A stretch of DNA of 5,675 nt from Alistipes sp. (GTDB taxonomy: Bacteria > Bacteroidota > Bacteroidia > Bacteroidales > Rikenellaceae), in contig JAFOEH010000212.1 of assembly GCA_017380275.1 (NCBI GenBank), positions 1 to 5,675 on the forward strand. The letters run 5' to 3'. Below the pieces are notes generated by a model, which saw only the letters and a program-made list of their open reading frames with translations, did no database searches and had not been told where the DNA came from. Below are positions 4,723-5,675 of this stretch, piece by piece (within the stretch, counting starts at the first letter, position 1; every line of letters begins with the position of its first letter). Made by a program: the position numbers and the translations under genes.

Positions 4723-5675
4723 ATGGGAAAAATCATTCTTACGGGCGACCGCCCCACCGGAAAACTTCATTTGGGCCACTACGTTGGCTCGCTTCGTCAG
4801 CGCGTTGAGTTGCAGAACTCGGGCCTCTTCGAGAAGATCTTCATTATGATTGCCGACGCTCAGGCCTTGACCGACAACGCCGACAACCCCGAGAAGATTC
4901 GCCAGAATATCATCGAGGTGGCTCTCGACTACCTCTCGTGCGGTATCGATCCCACCAAGTCTACCATCTTCATCCAGAGTATGGTTCCCGAGCTTACGGA
5001 GCTCGCCTTCTACTATATGAACCTCGTTACCGTTGCTCGTCTTGAGCGCAACCCGACCGTTAAGACCGAGATCGTTATGCGCGAGTTTGGTAAGTCTATC
5101 CCCGTTGGTTTCTACACCTATCCCATCTCGCAGGCGTCGGATATCACCGCCTTCCGCGCTACGACCGTCCCCGCAGGTGTGGATCAGGAGCCTATGATCG
5201 AGCAGACGCGTGAGATCGTTCATAAGTTCAATTCGGTCTATGGCGAGACTCTGGTCGAGCCAGAGATTCTGCTTCCTTCCAACTCAGCCTGCCTGCGTCT
5301 TCCCGGCACCGATGGCAAGGCCAAGATGTCGAAGTCGCTCGGCAACTGCATCTACCTCTCGGATACGGCCGAGGATTTGCGTAAGAAGGTTATGAGTATG
5401 TACACCGACCCCAATCATATCCGCATCGAGGACCCCGGTCAGATCGAGGGCAACTGCGTCTTCACCTATCTCGATGCCTTCTCTTGCACCGACCACTTTG
5501 CCGAGTTCCTTCCCGACTACGCTTGCTTGGACGAGTTGAAGGCTCACTACCAGCGTGGTGGTCTGGGCGACGTGAAGGTCAAGAAGTTCCTCTACGCCGT
5601 TCTGCAGCAGATGCTGGAGCCTATCCGTGCGCGCCGTAAGGAGTATGAGCAGGACATCGAGGGCGTATATGAGAT
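4723..5675 (+). CDS. trpS: Tryptophanyl-tRNA synthetase (3' end beyond the window)
   Basis: This class I aminoacyl-tRNA synthetase charges tRNA-Trp in the cytoplasm. The 317 visible residues include [18 protein letters not shown] (7-24) with the HIGH-type motif HLGH (16-19), [10 protein letters not shown] (44-53), [10 protein letters not shown] (107-116), YPISQASDI with D140 in the position expected to recognise the indole nitrogen (133-141), [14 protein letters not shown] (152-165) and the KMSKS loop (201-205). The sequence resembles the streptococcal-type TrpS of about 340 residues (shared [40 protein letters not shown]) more than the Geobacillus type, judged from memory. About 20-25 C-terminal residues are probably missing at the window edge. 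The ATG at 4723 is preceded by an A-rich stretch without Shine-Dalgarno, usual for this phylum. It is divergent from the VOC gene and has its own promoter. Confidence 0.96.
   Translation, partial: MGKIILTGDRPTGKLHLGHYVGSLRQRVELQNSGLFEKIFIMIADAQALTDNADNPEKIRQNIIEVALDYLSCGIDPTKSTIFIQSMVPELTELAFYYMNLVTVARLERNPTVKTEIVMREFGKSIPVGFYTYPISQASDITAFRATTVPAGVDQEPMIEQTREIVHKFNSVYGETLVEPEILLPSNSACLRLPGTDGKAKMSKSLGNCIYLSDTAEDLRKKVMSMYTDPNHIRIEDPGQIEGNCVFTYLDAFSCTDHFAEFLPDYACLDELKAHYQRGGLGDVKVKKFLYAVLQQMLEPIRARRKEYEQDIEGVYE

Noticed and set aside
4702..5223. 173-codon open frame on the minus strand opposite trpS
   Set aside because: Antisense to a clear synthetase gene, with no family resemblance.
1..5675. 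Mobile element, prophage, CRISPR array or defence system
   Set aside because: All genes are housekeeping or transport genes; there is no transposase, integrase, direct-repeat array or tRNA-type attachment site.

Overview
This window looks like ordinary chromosome from a Bacteroidota member, most likely order Bacteroidales. Three things point there: promoters of the Bacteroides type (TTTG, about 20 bases, TAnnTTTG), near absence of Shine-Dalgarno sequences ahead of A/T-rich start regions, and a small membrane protein that I recognise as probable DUF4834, a family I associate with Bacteroidota. Coding DNA is fairly GC-balanced and intergenic DNA is strongly AT-rich. An Alistipes-like genus is possible, but I cannot prove it.

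Left part, all on the minus strand. Bases 1-404 hold the first 134 codons of glyceraldehyde-3-phosphate dehydrogenase (gap), with a well-formed promoter at 456-487. Upstream of it lies a compact three-gene operon read from 2443 down to 565: a 127-residue DUF4834-like membrane protein, an MlaE-type lipid-transport permease and an MlaF-type ATPase. The genes are 2 bases apart or overlap by 4 bases, and mlaF starts with GTG. No MCE protein (MlaD) or STAS protein (MlaB) is in this operon.

Middle part. A divergent intergenic region (2444-2611) carries back-to-back promoters and a GC-rich nested palindrome in the leader of the mla-type operon. On the plus strand, purB (adenylosuccinate lyase, 447 residues) is complete, with all motifs I looked for. 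It ends inside a long imperfect inverted repeat (3948-4070), which is followed by a strong bidirectional terminator and a 15-base palindrome.

Right part. A small glyoxalase/VOC-fold protein (4551 to 4159, minus strand) converges on purB and diverges from trpS, the tryptophanyl-tRNA synthetase gene. trpS starts at 4723 and runs off the window after 317 codons. It has a near-ideal promoter and a leader of about 70 bases with two mutually exclusive hairpins.

Functionally these are housekeeping genes: glycolysis, outer-membrane lipid transport, purine synthesis and tRNA charging. I see no phage, transposase, CRISPR or defence genes. The most interesting non-gene signal is the 123-base inverted repeat that embeds the purB stop codon.
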